From Methanohalophilus sp. RSK (GTDB taxonomy: Archaea > Halobacteriota > Methanosarcinia > Methanosarcinales > Methanosarcinaceae): DNA of 64,000 nt. The notes beneath the pieces are model-generated. The model was not told where the DNA came from and made no database searches. It saw only the letters and a list, made by a program, of their open reading frames with translations. Position 1 is the stretch's first letter. Each line of letters begins with the position of its first letter. The position numbers and the translations under genes were made by a program. Positions 36,634-47,958 of this stretch are shown in pieces. The stretch covers positions 59,416-123,415 of the forward strand of contig NZ_RDSK01000016.1 in the NCBI RefSeq assembly GCF_003722075.1, given 5' to 3'.

Positions 36634-37318
36634 TCAGTTCTATTTTTCCGTCTTTGTAACCGATATACACTTTATCGGTATTGGTAAATATTCCGTGTTC
36701 TACGATTCCGACAACATTTGACAGTTTATCTGCAAATTCCTGTGGATTTGGGATCTCTCCGAAAGCAGCATCCATAATGAAATTACCATTGTCGGAGATT
36801 ACCGGTCCGTCTTTTCTGGATGCAGGGCGTATAACGGCTTCTCCACCCATTTGAGCAACCTGTTGCTGTACAAGTTCGCGGGCACACGGCAGGACTTCAA
36901 TAGGAATTGCCATTGATATTGTTTCACTTATCTTGGAGTCATCCACCACTACAATGAATTTCTTTGCTGAAAGGGAGACTACCTTCTCCCGAAAGTGTGC
37001 ACCTCCGCCTCCCTTTACTACATTGAGCTTTGCATCCACTTCATCGGCACCGTCAATTGCAATGTCAAGCACGGGATTCTCGGCCAGGCTTGTCAGGGGG
37101 ATGCCTGCCTGTATCGCCAGCATTTCAGATTGGTAGGAAGTTACAACTGCCCTTATATCCAAGCCTTTTTTAACTCTTTCTCCCAGGCTTTTGATTGCGT
37201 AGGCAGTTGTGGAGCCGGTACCCAGCCCCACGATCGTTCCATCTTTCACAAGTTCTGCTGCGGCCTTGCCGGCAGCCTCCTTGCCCGGATGGTGACTTTT
37301 TGCATTTCTGTCCGTCAT
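36626..37318 (-). CDS. rpiA: Ribose-5-phosphate isomerase A
   Basis: RpiA interconverts ribose 5-phosphate and ribulose 5-phosphate. The 230-residue protein shows GLGTGSTTAYAIKSLGER, IDGADEVDAKLNVVKGGGGAHFREK (catalytic Asp and Glu) and a C-terminal DNGNFIMDAAFG. Length and motifs are normal. It is translated after aspS with a 12-base gap. In methanogens it supplies ribose phosphate for nucleotides and cofactors. Confidence 0.97.
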   Translation of the reverse strand: MTDRNAKSHHPGKEAAGKAAAELVKDGTIVGLGTGSTTAYAIKSLGERVKKGLDIRAVVTSYQSEMLAIQAGIPLTSLAENPVLDIAIDGADEVDAKLNVVKGGGGAHFREKVVSLSAKKFIVVVDDSKISETISMAIPIEVLPCARELVQQQVAQMGGEAVIRPASRKDGPVISDNGNFIMDAAFGEIPNPQEFADKLSNVVGIVEHGIFTNTDKVYIGYKDGKIELRE

Positions 37319-37330
37319 TGTATTGCCTTC

Positions 37331-38662
37331 TTATGGGGAAAGACGCCTGCGGTCCCTTGGGAACAACACGACATCGCGTATGTTCTCCACGCCAAGCATG
37401 GTCATCACAAATCTTTCACAACCCAGGCCCCAGCCGGAGTGGGGGGGCATTCCGTAACTGAAAGCGCGCAGGTAAAAATCAAAGCCTTCAGGGTCCAGTC
37501 CCTGATCTGCTATCCTGTTTTTGAGCATTTCCGGAACGTGTATGCGCTGGGCACCGGAGGAGAGTTCCATGGTCCTGTGCATCATGTCAAAGGACTTGGA
37601 GAATTCAGGTTTTTCCTCGTAGGGCATGGCATAGAATGGTTTTATTTCAGTTGGCCAGTCAATGATGAAATAGTGTTCCTCCCCGGTTTCTTGGAATACA
37701 TGTTCCCCGATTGTATGCTCGGAAAGGGTGGAAAGGTCATCTCCCCACTTCAATTCCTCTTCACCATGGGAGTTGACAATATCCATCGCTTCCTGATATG
37801 TCAGTTTGAGGAATGGGGTTTTTGGAACCTTGAGTTCGATTCCCATTACTTCAAGAGCATCGGGTACGTTCTCTATGACCTGATTGTAAACGTATTCCAC
37901 CATGTTTTCGAGGATTTCCATTACATCGAAGTGGTCGACAAAACTCGCCTCTATATCAATAGATGTAGCTTCGTTCAGGTGGCGTCGGGTATCGTGTTCC
38001 TCTGCACGGAAGATCGGCCCGATCTCAAATACCCTGTCCATTCCACCGGACATCAGGATCTGCTTGAAAAGCTGAGGGCTCTGGTTGAGGAAGGCTTCCC
38101 TGTCAAAATAAGTAATCGGGAAAAGGGCAGTACCTCCTTCGGTTGCTGTGGCCACTACCTTGGGACTTGAAGTTTCCAGGAATCCACCATTTGCAAGATA
38201 ATTCCTGACAGCATGCAGAACCTCATGTCTTATCCTGAATATGGCATTTGTTCTGCTTCTTCTCAGGTCTATGAAACGTGAATCCAGTCTTGTGTCGAGT
38301 TCAGCATCCACTTTTCCTGTGGTGTCCAGAGGCAGGGGAGATTCTGCTTCATTGAGCAGTTCGATCTCATCGGGTATCAATTCATAACCATTAGGGGCTT
38401 TCCCTTCCGGCTTGATGCTACCCCTGACAGAGATAACGGATTCACGGATAAGTTTCCTGGCGAAATTGAATAACTCCCTGTCAATCTTTTTCTTCACAAG
38501 GGTTACCTGGGCTCTTCCCTGTCTGTCCCTCAATACCACAAAGCAGATACCTCCAAGGTCACGTACCTCGTGTACCCAGCCTGCAAGAGCGACCTTGTCG
38601 TCTCCGATCTGTTCGGGGTTGATCTGTGTCGTATAATGTGTCCTTAAATTTTTCAATGACAT
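37331..38662 (-). CDS. aspS: Aspartyl-tRNA synthetase (archaeal)
   Basis: The start at 38662 ([10 protein letters not shown]) follows AAGGTGG; a longer frame reaches 38734. The 443-residue class II enzyme has the OB anticodon domain ([27 protein letters not shown]), motif 2 ([24 protein letters not shown]) and motif 3 ([15 protein letters not shown]), ending [10 protein letters not shown]. Like other archaeal AspRS it may charge tRNA-Asn as well, with GatCAB correction; this cannot be decided here. First gene of aspS-rpiA. Confidence 0.96.
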   Translation of the reverse strand: MSLKNLRTHYTTQINPEQIGDDKVALAGWVHEVRDLGGICFVVLRDRQGRAQVTLVKKKIDRELFNFARKLIRESVISVRGSIKPEGKAPNGYELIPDEIELLNEAESPLPLDTTGKVDAELDTRLDSRFIDLRRSRTNAIFRIRHEVLHAVRNYLANGGFLETSSPKVVATATEGGTALFPITYFDREAFLNQSPQLFKQILMSGGMDRVFEIGPIFRAEEHDTRRHLNEATSIDIEASFVDHFDVMEILENMVEYVYNQVIENVPDALEVMGIELKVPKTPFLKLTYQEAMDIVNSHGEEELKWGDDLSTLSEHTIGEHVFQETGEEHYFIIDWPTEIKPFYAMPYEEKPEFSKSFDMMHRTMELSSGAQRIHVPEMLKNRIADQGLDPEGFDFYLRAFSYGMPPHSGWGLGCERFVMTMLGVENIRDVVLFPRDRRRLSP

Positions 38663-38805
38663 TTGTCCACCTTGATTGGAATGGTAGTGTGAATATGATT
38701 TCTGGTCATTATCGGTTTTCCTCTTAAAAAACATTCCTGTAAATATATCTAACCATTAGTTAAAGGGTCCCGTAACAGATTATTATACTTAACTATTTAA
38801 TAAAT

Positions 38806-38880
38806 GAACACATAGGAGGAGCAAAACTCAATAGGAGACGCTAGCTACAGTTTTTGTGTTCTCTTTTTGTTTATTTTTTG
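38806..38880 (+). other. Structured leader with T-run upstream of gyrB (attenuator or small RNA candidate)
   Basis: GAACACA (38806-38812) pairs with TGTGTTC (38855-38861), and AAAACT (38823-38828) with AGTTTT (38849-38854). This makes one long arm on the 3' side with a 10-base bulge on the 5' side. The loop holds GCTAGC and two AGGAG motifs. Immediately after come T-rich stretches (CTCTTTTTG, TTATTTTTTG). A TATA-like TATTATACTT lies at about 38781. It could be a terminating leader that tunes gyrB, or a short independent RNA. Confidence 0.4.
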
Positions 38881-38894
38881 CATTTATTATTTAA

Positions 38895-40823
<1,929 letters not shown>

Positions 40824-40834
40824 GGTGGTATAAG

Positions 40835-43309
40835 ATGGCAGACGATAATGATATAAATCCTCTCGATAAAAGTATCGAACAGCATGGCGGGGAAGGCGGA
40901 CGTGTCGTTCCCGTACTAATCCAGGATGAGATGAAGCGCTCTTATATTGACTACTCGATGAGTGTTATTGTGGGAAGGGCCCTGCCTGACGCCCGTGATG
41001 GTTTGAAGCCGGTTCATCGTCGTATTCTTCATTCGATGAATGAAGCCGGTATTACTCATGATAAGGCGTACAAGAAATCCGCCCGTGTAGTGGGTGACGT
41101 ATTGGGTAAGTTCCATCCGCACGGTGATACTGCTGTATATGACAGTCTGGTGCGTATGGTCCAGGACTTTTCCCTGCGTTATCCGTTAATAGACGGGCAG
41201 GGTAACTTTGGATCTGTTGATGGTGATTCTGCTGCAGCAATGCGTTATACAGAAGTCCGCATGGATAAGATAACCACTGAAATGCTTGAGGATATCAAGA
41301 AGGGAACTGTTGATTTCAAGCCTAACTATGATGGTTCCCTGGAGGAACCAGAAGTCCTGCCTTCAAAGTTGCCCAACCTGCTTTTGAACGGCTCCACAGG
41401 TATTGCTGTGGGGATGGCAACCAACATGGCCCCCCATAACCTCGGGGAGATTGTGGACGCTACTGTCAAATTGATTGATGGCCCTGATACTGAACTTTCA
41501 GAACTTCGAAAGATCGTGAAAGGACCGGATTTCCCTACAGGTGGTATCATAATGGGTACCAGTGGGATCAAGACTGCTTATGAGACAGGACGCTCCCCTA
41601 TCCATCTACGTGCCGTGACCGAGATAGAGGAGATGAAGAATGATAAATACCGCATTGTGGTATACGAACTTCCTTATCAGGTGAACAAGGCACGTCTTGT
41701 AGAATCCATCGCCAACCTCGTAAGGGATAAAAAAATTGAGGGTATTTCGGATTTAAGGGATGAATCCGGCAGGGAAGGTATGCGGGTGGTTATTGAACTT
41801 AAGAAAGGCACCAATCCCAAAGTCCTGCTCAATCAGCTCTACAAACAGACCCAGCTTGAAACCACATTTGGTATCATTAACCTGGCTCTGGTTGACGGTG
41901 TGCCCCGCGTGCTTAATCTCAGGGAACTGATCCAGATATATCTCAAGCATCGTATAGATGTTATAAGCCGCCGCACGGCTTTTGATCTAAAAAAGGCTGA
42001 GGAAAGAGCACATATTCTCCAGGGGCTTAAAATAGCCCTGGATAATATCGATGAAATTATCAAATTGATACGCGGCTCTTCTACCACAGAGGAGGCAAAA
42101 GAAGGGCTTATAAATAATTTCGATCTGGATGAAATCCAGGCCAAAGCCATTCTGGATATGAGGTTGCAGCGTCTGACTGGATTGGAGAGGCAAAAGATCG
42201 ATGATGAGTACGATGAACTGGTCAAAACTATTGCTGATCTTAAGGATATTCTTGCAAATGATGAGCGTAAATATGCGATTATTAAGGATGAAGTTCTGGA
42301 GTTGAAAGGTAAATATGGTGATGAGCGCAGAACCCTTATCCAGGGTAGTCGTGAAGAACTTGCGGATGAAGACCTGATACCCGAGGAAGAAGTGGTTGTA
42401 ACCTCTACCCAGAGTGGTTATATCAAGAATATTCCTCTCCAGACATATAATATGCAGCATCGTGGCGGTCGTGGTGTGAGAGGTATGGAAACAAAGGAAG
42501 ATGACACTGTGGGAAGCATCTTTGTGGCTTCTACCCATGATTACATCCTCTTTTTCACAAATCGCGGTAAGGTTTACTGGCAAAAGGTCTATGATATTCC
42601 CCGGGGAAGTCGCCAGTCCAGAGGAAAGGCCATTGTGAACCTGCTTGAACTTGCTGAAGGTGAATCAGTAAATGCTATGATTCCGGTACATGATTTTGAG
42701 AAGGATCGCTACCTTTTCATGGGTACCCGTGTTGGGACCGTAAAACGTTGCAGTCTTTCGGATTTCAGTAATCCACGCCGTGCCGGTATTATTGCGATTT
42801 CCCTGAAAGAGGGGGATGAACTTGTAAATGTCCTCCAGACCGATGGAAATCAGGATATAATGCTGGCTTCAAGGCATGGGAAAGCCCTGCGTATCTCCGA
42901 GGAAGATGTGCGTGTGATGGGCAGGACTGCACGTGGTGTGAGGGGTATGAAACTGACAGGTGCGGATGTTATTGTAAGCCTGGATGTTGTTGATTCGAAT
43001 GCCACCCTGTTGACGGTTACAGAGAACGGTTTTGGCAAACGCACGCCATTTGATGAGTACCGCACTCTTCGCCGTGGAGGCCAGGGTGTGATTACCATAG
43101 CCACTGATATGCGCAATGGCCCGGTGGTTAATGTAAAAACGGTGGAAGACGACGATGAGATCATCCTGACCAGCTCTGCCGGTATTGTGATACGTATCCC
43201 CGTGACGGACATAAGGAAACAGGGACGCAATACCAAGGGTGTGAAAATAATGAATGTAAGGGAAAAAGACAAGTTGGTCAGTTTGGCCAGGATTAAAAAG
43301 GAGGAGTAA
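40835..43309 (+). CDS. gyrA: DNA gyrase subunit A
   Basis: The start at 40835 (MADDND) follows GAGGTGG. The 824-residue protein has the winged-helix breakage domain with catalytic tyrosine Y138 ([12 protein letters not shown]), the tower and coiled coil, and a six-blade C-terminal beta-pinwheel. The GyrA box is present as [11 protein letters not shown], so it should wrap DNA and supercoil rather than act as topo IV. The stop is inside a palindrome shared with the convergent symporter pseudogene. Confidence 0.97.
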   Translation: MADDNDINPLDKSIEQHGGEGGRVVPVLIQDEMKRSYIDYSMSVIVGRALPDARDGLKPVHRRILHSMNEAGITHDKAYKKSARVVGDVLGKFHPHGDTAVYDSLVRMVQDFSLRYPLIDGQGNFGSVDGDSAAAMRYTEVRMDKITTEMLEDIKKGTVDFKPNYDGSLEEPEVLPSKLPNLLLNGSTGIAVGMATNMAPHNLGEIVDATVKLIDGPDTELSELRKIVKGPDFPTGGIIMGTSGIKTAYETGRSPIHLRAVTEIEEMKNDKYRIVVYELPYQVNKARLVESIANLVRDKKIEGISDLRDESGREGMRVVIELKKGTNPKVLLNQLYKQTQLETTFGIINLALVDGVPRVLNLRELIQIYLKHRIDVISRRTAFDLKKAEERAHILQGLKIALDNIDEIIKLIRGSSTTEEAKEGLINNFDLDEIQAKAILDMRLQRLTGLERQKIDDEYDELVKTIADLKDILANDERKYAIIKDEVLELKGKYGDERRTLIQGSREELADEDLIPEEEVVVTSTQSGYIKNIPLQTYNMQHRGGRGVRGMETKEDDTVGSIFVASTHDYILFFTNRGKVYWQKVYDIPRGSRQSRGKAIVNLLELAEGESVNAMIPVHDFEKDRYLFMGTRVGTVKRCSLSDFSNPRRAGIIAISLKEGDELVNVLQTDGNQDIMLASRHGKALRISEEDVRVMGRTARGVRGMKLTGADVIVSLDVVDSNATLLTVTENGFGKRTPFDEYRTLRRGGQGVITIATDMRNGPVVNVKTVEDDDEIILTSSAGIVIRIPVTDIRKQGRNTKGVKIMNVREKDKLVSLARIKKEE

Positions 43310-43333
43310 GTGTAACCTAAAGTTATACTTACT
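43305..43333. terminator. Hairpin over the gyrA stop and the opposing pseudogene stop
   Basis: AGTAAGTGTAA (43305-43315) pairs with TTATACTTACT (43323-43333): 11 positions with one G-T wobble and a 7-base loop. The gyrA TAA and the minus-strand TAA both lie in the stem. Confidence 0.5.
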
Positions 43334-43672
43334 TTCCGTAGCATTTTTCAAGATGTTCCCTGGGTGTCGGTTTTGTCATGTAACTGACAGCAACTGCTAC
43401 GATTGCTGCAAGACAATGATATTCATCACCGCAAGCCAGAGCAATCCCATTCCCAGTGCACCGGCAGCTCCTCCAAACCCTATGATTGCCGAGGTACTGA
43501 TAAATGTGGCACCATCGGAAAGGGCAAGTATATAGGGATTGATGTGCCTGCCGGCGACCATATAATCGTCAATTTCTTTTGTCTTTTTGTATCCAAGCAT
43601 TCCCAGATAGAAAATTATCATAAGGTAGATCAGGACAATTACACCAAGGACGGGCGTGCTTATCATGAGCAT
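43329..43672 (-). pseudogene. Sodium/solute symporter, internally deleted
   Basis: The frame from 43672 gives the first helices of an SSS-family symporter (VLGVIVLIYLMIIFYLGMLGYKKTKEIDDYMVAGRHINPYILALSDGATFISTSAIIGFGGAAG) but stops after 91 residues. In the next frame the sequence resumes as AAIVAVAVSYMTKPTPREH-LEKCYGK and a stop, the usual cytosolic tail of such a symporter. About 400 central codons are missing between the two parts. The lost protein probably imported an organic solute with sodium. Confidence 0.8.
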
Positions 43673-43787
43673 GCCTCCGTTTCCTCGCCGTCATTCCATT
43701 TCATTATACCATATATCATGCAGCTTATCGCACCTGCTATACACAGGATGTATGCTATCCATATTTGGGGTCTTCTATTCCAAGCAT
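43663..43787 (-). pseudogene. Symporter small accessory protein, frameshifted
   Basis: An ATG at 43787 with a strong GAGGTG site begins MLGIEDP and then hits a stop. One base over, the sequence continues as QIWIAYILCIAGAISCMIYG-IMKWNDGEETEACS, ending in TGA at 43663. The join needs one extra C in a run of four C near 43770. Sequence and position (overlapping the symporter start) match the small accessory protein that precedes SSS genes in methanogens. Either a decayed gene or a sequencing indel. Confidence 0.75.
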
Positions 43788-44101
43788 GAGGGCACCTCTA
43801 TATATGCTATAATGACACATGCTAACATATTTCATAAATATGTTTTTATTGAAACATTTAACAGTGTTAATATCTGGATTATACTCGTTTGTTCCTTATT
43901 CATTCAATAAAGAAAGCGCCGGATGTTTCCTTTTCTGGCAATCAACGAGTTTCATGCAGGCCATTGAATCACCCAAAAAGAATATAGGGCACGTGAGACA
44001 TTTCAATATAATTTCGCAGAAGGATGCTGCGACCAAATCTTTTTATGTAAATATACTTACTATTGACCCTATATCCGATTAAAAAAAAGAAGGCTTATGA
44101 G
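43788..44101. other. Divergent intergenic region before pdxS
   Basis: This AT-rich 314-base spacer separates the symporter pseudogenes and pdxS. It holds promoter-like AT tracts (for example TTTTATGTAAATATACTTAC at about 44040-44059, before pdxS). I see no gene or RNA in it. Confidence 0.4.
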
Positions 44102-44998
44102 ATGGAACTTGAAAACTTAAGGCACGGTACTGAACTCATTAAAAGAGGTTTTGCCAGAATGCAGAAAGGCGGGGTTATTATGGATGTAACCAACCCTGAG
44201 CAGGCGAGAATCGCCGAAGAAGCAGGGGCTGTATCTGTAATGGCCCTGCAGGCAGTTCCGGCTGATATCCGTAAGGCCGGTGGAGTAGCCAGGATGGCAG
44301 ACCCGGAAATCGTTGCGCAGATCATTGATACTGTAACAATTCCTGTAATGGCAAAGGCCAGGATCGGGCATTTTGTGGAAGCTGAAATCCTTGAATCGCT
44401 GGGAGCTGATATGGTCGATGAGTCGGAGGTCCTGACTCCTGCAGACGAAATGTATCATATTGATAAAACCGGATTTACTGTTCCTTTTGTATGTGGTGCA
44501 AGAGATCTTGGGGAAGCTCTGAGACGTATCAATGAAGGGGCGGCAATGATACGTACCAAAGGTGAAGCAGGTACCGGGGATGTCCGTGAGGCAGTGCGCC
44601 ACATGAAAAAGATCATGGGAGAGGTACGCGAACTTGCCGGCAAGGATAAGGAAGAACTCATCAAGGTTGCCCGTGACATCGAAGCACCCATAGAACTTGT
44701 TCTGGAGTCTGCGGATTTACAACGTTTGCCTGTGGTAAACTTTGCAGCAGGTGGTATTGCCACCCCCGCAGATGCTGCTCTCATGATGAGGTTGGGTGCA
44801 GATGGTGTATTCGTAGGTTCTGGAATTTTCAAGGCCGAAAATCCTGAAATGATGGCTAAAGCAGTTGTAGAAGCTGTTAATAATTATGATAACCCCGAAA
44901 AACTGGCAGAAATTTCCAGGGGAATCGGTTCAGGAATGAAGGGCATGAGTGCTGACACTATACCCCCCGAAGAAGCTCTGCAGACACGTGGCTGGTAA
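44102..44998 (+). CDS. pdxS: Pyridoxal 5'-phosphate synthase subunit PdxS
   Basis: PdxS makes PLP from ribose 5-phosphate, glyceraldehyde 3-phosphate and ammonia. The 298-residue protein is a (beta/alpha)8 barrel with [24 protein letters not shown], the catalytic lysine region [23 protein letters not shown] and [16 protein letters not shown]. The start at 44102 (MELENLRHG) is preferred to the longer frame from 44063. The glutaminase gene pdxT follows by 19 bases, and together they form the dodecameric synthase. Confidence 0.97.
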   Translation: MELENLRHGTELIKRGFARMQKGGVIMDVTNPEQARIAEEAGAVSVMALQAVPADIRKAGGVARMADPEIVAQIIDTVTIPVMAKARIGHFVEAEILESLGADMVDESEVLTPADEMYHIDKTGFTVPFVCGARDLGEALRRINEGAAMIRTKGEAGTGDVREAVRHMKKIMGEVRELAGKDKEELIKVARDIEAPIELVLESADLQRLPVVNFAAGGIATPADAALMMRLGADGVFVGSGIFKAENPEMMAKAVVEAVNNYDNPEKLAEISRGIGSGMKGMSADTIPPEEALQTRGW

Positions 44999-45017
44999 AT
45001 TATCAACGGTGAAATTG

Positions 45018-45617
45018 ATGCGTATCGGTATAATCGCCATACAAGGTGATGTTTCCGAACATATTGATGCCGTAGAACGTGCCCTTTGCGAAAGGGGCAT
45101 TGGAGGTGAAGTGCTGGAAATCCGTCATGAAGGCATTGTGCCCCGGTGTGATGCCGTCATACTACCCGGAGGGGAAAGTACAACATTGGGCTGTCTGATT
45201 GAAAGAGAAGGAATTGCAGGTGAAATTCAGAATGCTGCAAAGAACGGTATTCCTGTACTTGGCACCTGCGCCGGCCTGATCCTTGTTGCAACCCGCGGGG
45301 ACGAACAGGTATATAAGACTCATCAGCATCTTCTCGGTCTGATGGATGTGAAAGTGAACCGGAATGCTTTCGGAAGGCAGCGGGAGTCCTTTGAGGTTGA
45401 TCTGGATCTTCCATTCCTGGATTCTCCCTATACAGCAATTTTTATCCGGGCTCCTGCAATCATGGATGCAGGCCCGGAGGTTGATGTATTGTCAACAATT
45501 AATGGGAGAATTGTAGCAGCAAGACAAAACAATGTACTTGCTCTGGCTTTCCACCCCGAACTGACACCCGATCTACGGTTGCATCATTATTTCCTGGATA
45601 TGATTTCAGTTACCTGA
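45018..45617 (+). CDS. pdxT: Pyridoxal 5'-phosphate synthase glutaminase PdxT
   Basis: The start at 45018 (MRIGIIAIQGDVSEH) is chosen by family fit. The 199-residue class I amidotransferase has PGGESTTLG, the nucleophile in LGTCAGLIL and the His-Glu of FHPELT. It releases ammonia from glutamine and passes it to PdxS. Length is as usual. Confidence 0.96.
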   Translation: MRIGIIAIQGDVSEHIDAVERALCERGIGGEVLEIRHEGIVPRCDAVILPGGESTTLGCLIEREGIAGEIQNAAKNGIPVLGTCAGLILVATRGDEQVYKTHQHLLGLMDVKVNRNAFGRQRESFEVDLDLPFLDSPYTAIFIRAPAIMDAGPEVDVLSTINGRIVAARQNNVLALAFHPELTPDLRLHHYFLDMISVT

Positions 45618-45693
45618 AGTCAGAAATTAAAAAATCATAAATGTAATATACCTCTACCTTACTATTTTTATTATCTATCAAGGAGATCTAAAT

Positions 45694-46098
45694 ATGGTAA
45701 AACTCACAGAAGATATGAAAGAATCAATTGCCAATGTAAGGCCACTTCCCTTTGCAACCGCATCTAAAGACGGTATACCAAATGTAATTCCAATTGGTAT
45801 GTGCAAACTGGTGGATGATGCAACTATCTGGATTGTGGACAATTATTTTTTGAAAACCCGCAATAACCTTAAAGAAAATCCTAAAGCATCACTTTATGTA
45901 TGGGGTGAAGGCTCAAAGGGCTGTTTCCAGATAAAAGGTGATGTGGAAATTAAGACTGAAGGTGATGATTACGATGCTGCATATGCCATGGCAAAGGAAA
46001 AAGGAGATAAATATCCTGCCAAAGCCCTGATTGTCATGAAAATTAACGATGTCTTTGAGTGTAAAGGTGGCCCTGAAGCTGGAAAGAAGTTGCTCTGA
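45694..46098 (+). CDS. Pyridoxamine 5'-phosphate oxidase-family FMN protein
   Basis: The 134-residue protein is a flavin split barrel: LPFATASKDGIPNVIPIG, NNLKENPKASLYVWG and CFQIKGDVEIKTEG. AAGGAGATC precedes the ATG. Small archaeal members bind FMN or F420, and the family name does not prove PLP chemistry. The adjacency to pdxST is suggestive but there is a 76-base gap and a promoter-like AT stretch between. Confidence 0.88.
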   Translation: MVKLTEDMKESIANVRPLPFATASKDGIPNVIPIGMCKLVDDATIWIVDNYFLKTRNNLKENPKASLYVWGEGSKGCFQIKGDVEIKTEGDDYDAAYAMAKEKGDKYPAKALIVMKINDVFECKGGPEAGKKLL

Positions 46099-46104
46099 AA
46101 TTAT

Positions 46105-46140
46105 GTTAGTCCTTTTTTGGGACTAACTCTGAATTTTTTT
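46105..46140 (+). terminator. Hairpin plus T-run between convergent genes
   Basis: GTTAGTCC (46105-46112) and GGACTAAC (46120-46127) form a perfect 8-base stem with loop TTTTTTG. GAATTTTTTT follows on the plus strand. It overlaps the last codons of the convergent FilR1-type gene. Confidence 0.55.
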
Positions 46141-46894
46141 CATACCATTCATAGAGCTTGGTTGCCCACTTAATGGCTGCTTTTTCTGTACCCATAAGGT
46201 AGCTGTTGTCATAACGGCAGGTTTTCAACATAAGGGATAACAGGAAATATTGATCAGAAGCAATGATTAAGGAGGGCATGACTTCTCCTTTGTAGATCAA
46301 TATCCGGGAATTCTCTGAATTTTTGAGTATTTGGGTTGCTTCAGGATGATCATTTTTCATTTTTTCAAATATCGGTTCTGTCATTATCAGCGATAAGTTT
46401 GCTCCTTTTGAAACCATTTCAGAGGCAAGCGGAGGATATTCCGGATGATAGACTGCAATAAAAGCTTTAATCCAGGTAGAAACCTTTGTAAGTGGTTTTA
46501 TTTTTGCGAAAGGATCGAATGCATCAGTAAGGGATGGTACGATATATTCACTATTATTTAATTCTCCGATGTGGTGCAATAATTCTTTTGGAATAGGGGT
46601 TAAATCATGTTCATTTAAATAATCGAAATGATCTTCAAGTACATCAAATGTTTGAAAGACCTCCTGGAGCATTTGTGTCAGCAGCATGCCAATCCTGGTT
46701 AATGAATACGTACCGTTTTCCTGAACTATGAGGCCGTTTTCTTTCAGTATTTTTATCTGGGGAAGAATTGAAGGCGAAGTTTCATCAAGAATCTCTTTTA
46801 TTTCATCAATATCCTTCTTGCCTTCCATAAGCAGGAGAAGAAGACCCTTACGTTTTTCGGAAAAACATGTAATGTCAATAAGTGAGCGCCTCAT
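46106..46894 (-). CDS. FilR1/DUF1724-type transcriptional regulator
   Basis: The 262-residue protein has an N-terminal winged helix (KKDIDEIKEILDETSPSILPQIKILKENGLIVQENGTYSLTRIG) and the methanogen-specific FilR1 middle domain with IPKELLHHIGELNNSEYI, SEMVSKGANLSLIMTEPIFEKM and SLIIASDQYFLLSLM. This group includes the Msr regulators of methyltransferase genes in Methanosarcina. The target is unknown. An inverted repeat encloses the TATA region of its own promoter. Confidence 0.9.
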   Translation of the reverse strand: MRRSLIDITCFSEKRKGLLLLLMEGKKDIDEIKEILDETSPSILPQIKILKENGLIVQENGTYSLTRIGMLLTQMLQEVFQTFDVLEDHFDYLNEHDLTPIPKELLHHIGELNNSEYIVPSLTDAFDPFAKIKPLTKVSTWIKAFIAVYHPEYPPLASEMVSKGANLSLIMTEPIFEKMKNDHPEATQILKNSENSRILIYKGEVMPSLIIASDQYFLLSLMLKTCRYDNSYLMGTEKAAIKWATKLYEWYEKNSELVPKKD

Positions 46895-46940
46895 ATCTCT
46901 TCTTCCTGCTTTGCTTCAATTGGTACAAATTCTGTCTGCA

Positions 46941-46976
46941 AATTGACTTCTTTTATATATTTTATATATGTCAATT
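46941..46976 (-). promoter_or_regulatory. Inverted repeat around the TATA region of the FilR1-type gene
   Basis: AATTGAC (46941-46947) and GTCAATT (46970-46976) are perfect 7-base arms separated by 22 AT-rich bases (TTTTATATATTTTATATAT) that include the likely TATA box. The layout resembles that at 7119-7157. Autoregulation by the downstream gene is plausible. Confidence 0.35.
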
Positions 46977-47039
46977 AGATTATGTCTATTTATACTTTTG
47001 AGTGAGCATCATTTTAGTATCAGTTATCTTTTTTATTAT

Positions 47040-47267
47040 CTATACTGTATCCCTATCATAGTACAGCTTCTTTTCAAATATGGCTATTGAAGGTGGTTTT
47101 ATAGATGGCCTTATATCAGTTGTGAGGAAAAGATAACCTATTACATGAGTGTAGTATTCAAGATAACCCTTTATGATACGGTTTAGTCCCTCGATTCTTC
47201 TTCCTGAAATAAGGATTATGAACCATTGGAGGACAAGACAGATTCCTGTAAATATCCTATATATATA
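47040..47267 (-). pseudogene. DUF4389-domain relic
   Basis: The minus strand is open between two stops for 75 codons and reads RIFTGICLVLQWFIILISGRR, IEGLNRIIKGYLEYYTHVIG, YLFLTTDIRPSI. This looks like the second helix and the conserved Y-x-x-L-L-T-D-x-x-P-P tail of DUF4389 membrane proteins. There is no start codon and the first half is not continuous, so I call it a relic. The flanking 46.9-47.0 and 47.27-47.53 kb are AT-rich with no supported gene; a second coding-like stretch ending DWNYFSGSFIAFL (about 47278-47380, minus) may belong to the same lost gene. Confidence 0.55.
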
Positions 47268-47526
47268 TTACAATTCTTATAAGAATGCAATAAATGATCC
47301 TGAAAAATAATTCCAGTCTGCTGGCTTTCTTCTCATAAGAGAAGAGCTGTTTAATATTTGAATTCCGGATATCCATGCCACATCTATCCCCAATATTCTA
47401 TACATACAATATAATTAATTTTTATAAATAACTATTGTATAAAATGCAATTGAAGATATAATTGTGTGTAGTCGATAACGGATATTCAGGGATGAAATAT
47501 AAATTGAAATAAAAAGGACGGGAGAT

Positions 47527-47931
47527 TTACTCTTCGGAAGTTTCTCCCTCTTCGCCGCCACCGAGAATTTCTTCGATGGTTTTGTCTCCATATCCAATAA
47601 CTTTTGTGTTGATCTGGACAATATCCGGAGCGATCTCCCTTCCTCTGAGGAATTTACGGCGACGCATTCCTTTGTCTTTTGGCTTATATCCGACACCCTC
47701 AGCTACGAGTAATCTCTGCCTTTTTGGGCCGGGTACGTTCTTGCGCATGACAAAACCACTTCTGTCACTTCCTCCAGTTATCTGGATAGTGTAACCGGGG
47801 AGACCGACTACTGTTCCTTCTACAGTTTCGCCTATTGCTTTTCCTATGAACTTATTTGCCTCGCCACCACTCACATCGAACTGGTATGCTTTGGCTTTTG
47901 GATCTGATACGACAACTTTGAAATCTACCAT
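47527..47931 (-). CDS. rps6e: 30S ribosomal protein S6e
   Basis: The 134-residue protein is S6e of the archaeal small subunit: [41 protein letters not shown] and the basic stretch [17 protein letters not shown]. It has an archaeal acidic tail. GGAGGTAAAT precedes the start. Last gene of the L7Ae-IF2 cluster, 27 bases after infB. Confidence 0.97.
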   Translation of the reverse strand: MVDFKVVVSDPKAKAYQFDVSGGEANKFIGKAIGETVEGTVVGLPGYTIQITGGSDRSGFVMRKNVPGPKRQRLLVAEGVGYKPKDKGMRRRKFLRGREIAPDIVQINTKVIGYGDKTIEEILGGGEEGETSEE

Positions 47932-47958
47932 TATTTACCTCCAACATCAATTAATATA

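Noticed and set aside
36995..38170. Plus-strand open frame (391 codons) opposite rpiA and aspS
   Set aside because: It spans two genes on the other strand, has no ribosome site and reads as a composition artefact.
43740..43787. Pyrrolysine (TAG) readthrough to rescue the symporter accessory gene
   Set aside because: Reading through the TAG does not enter the coding-like frame; only a one-base shift does.
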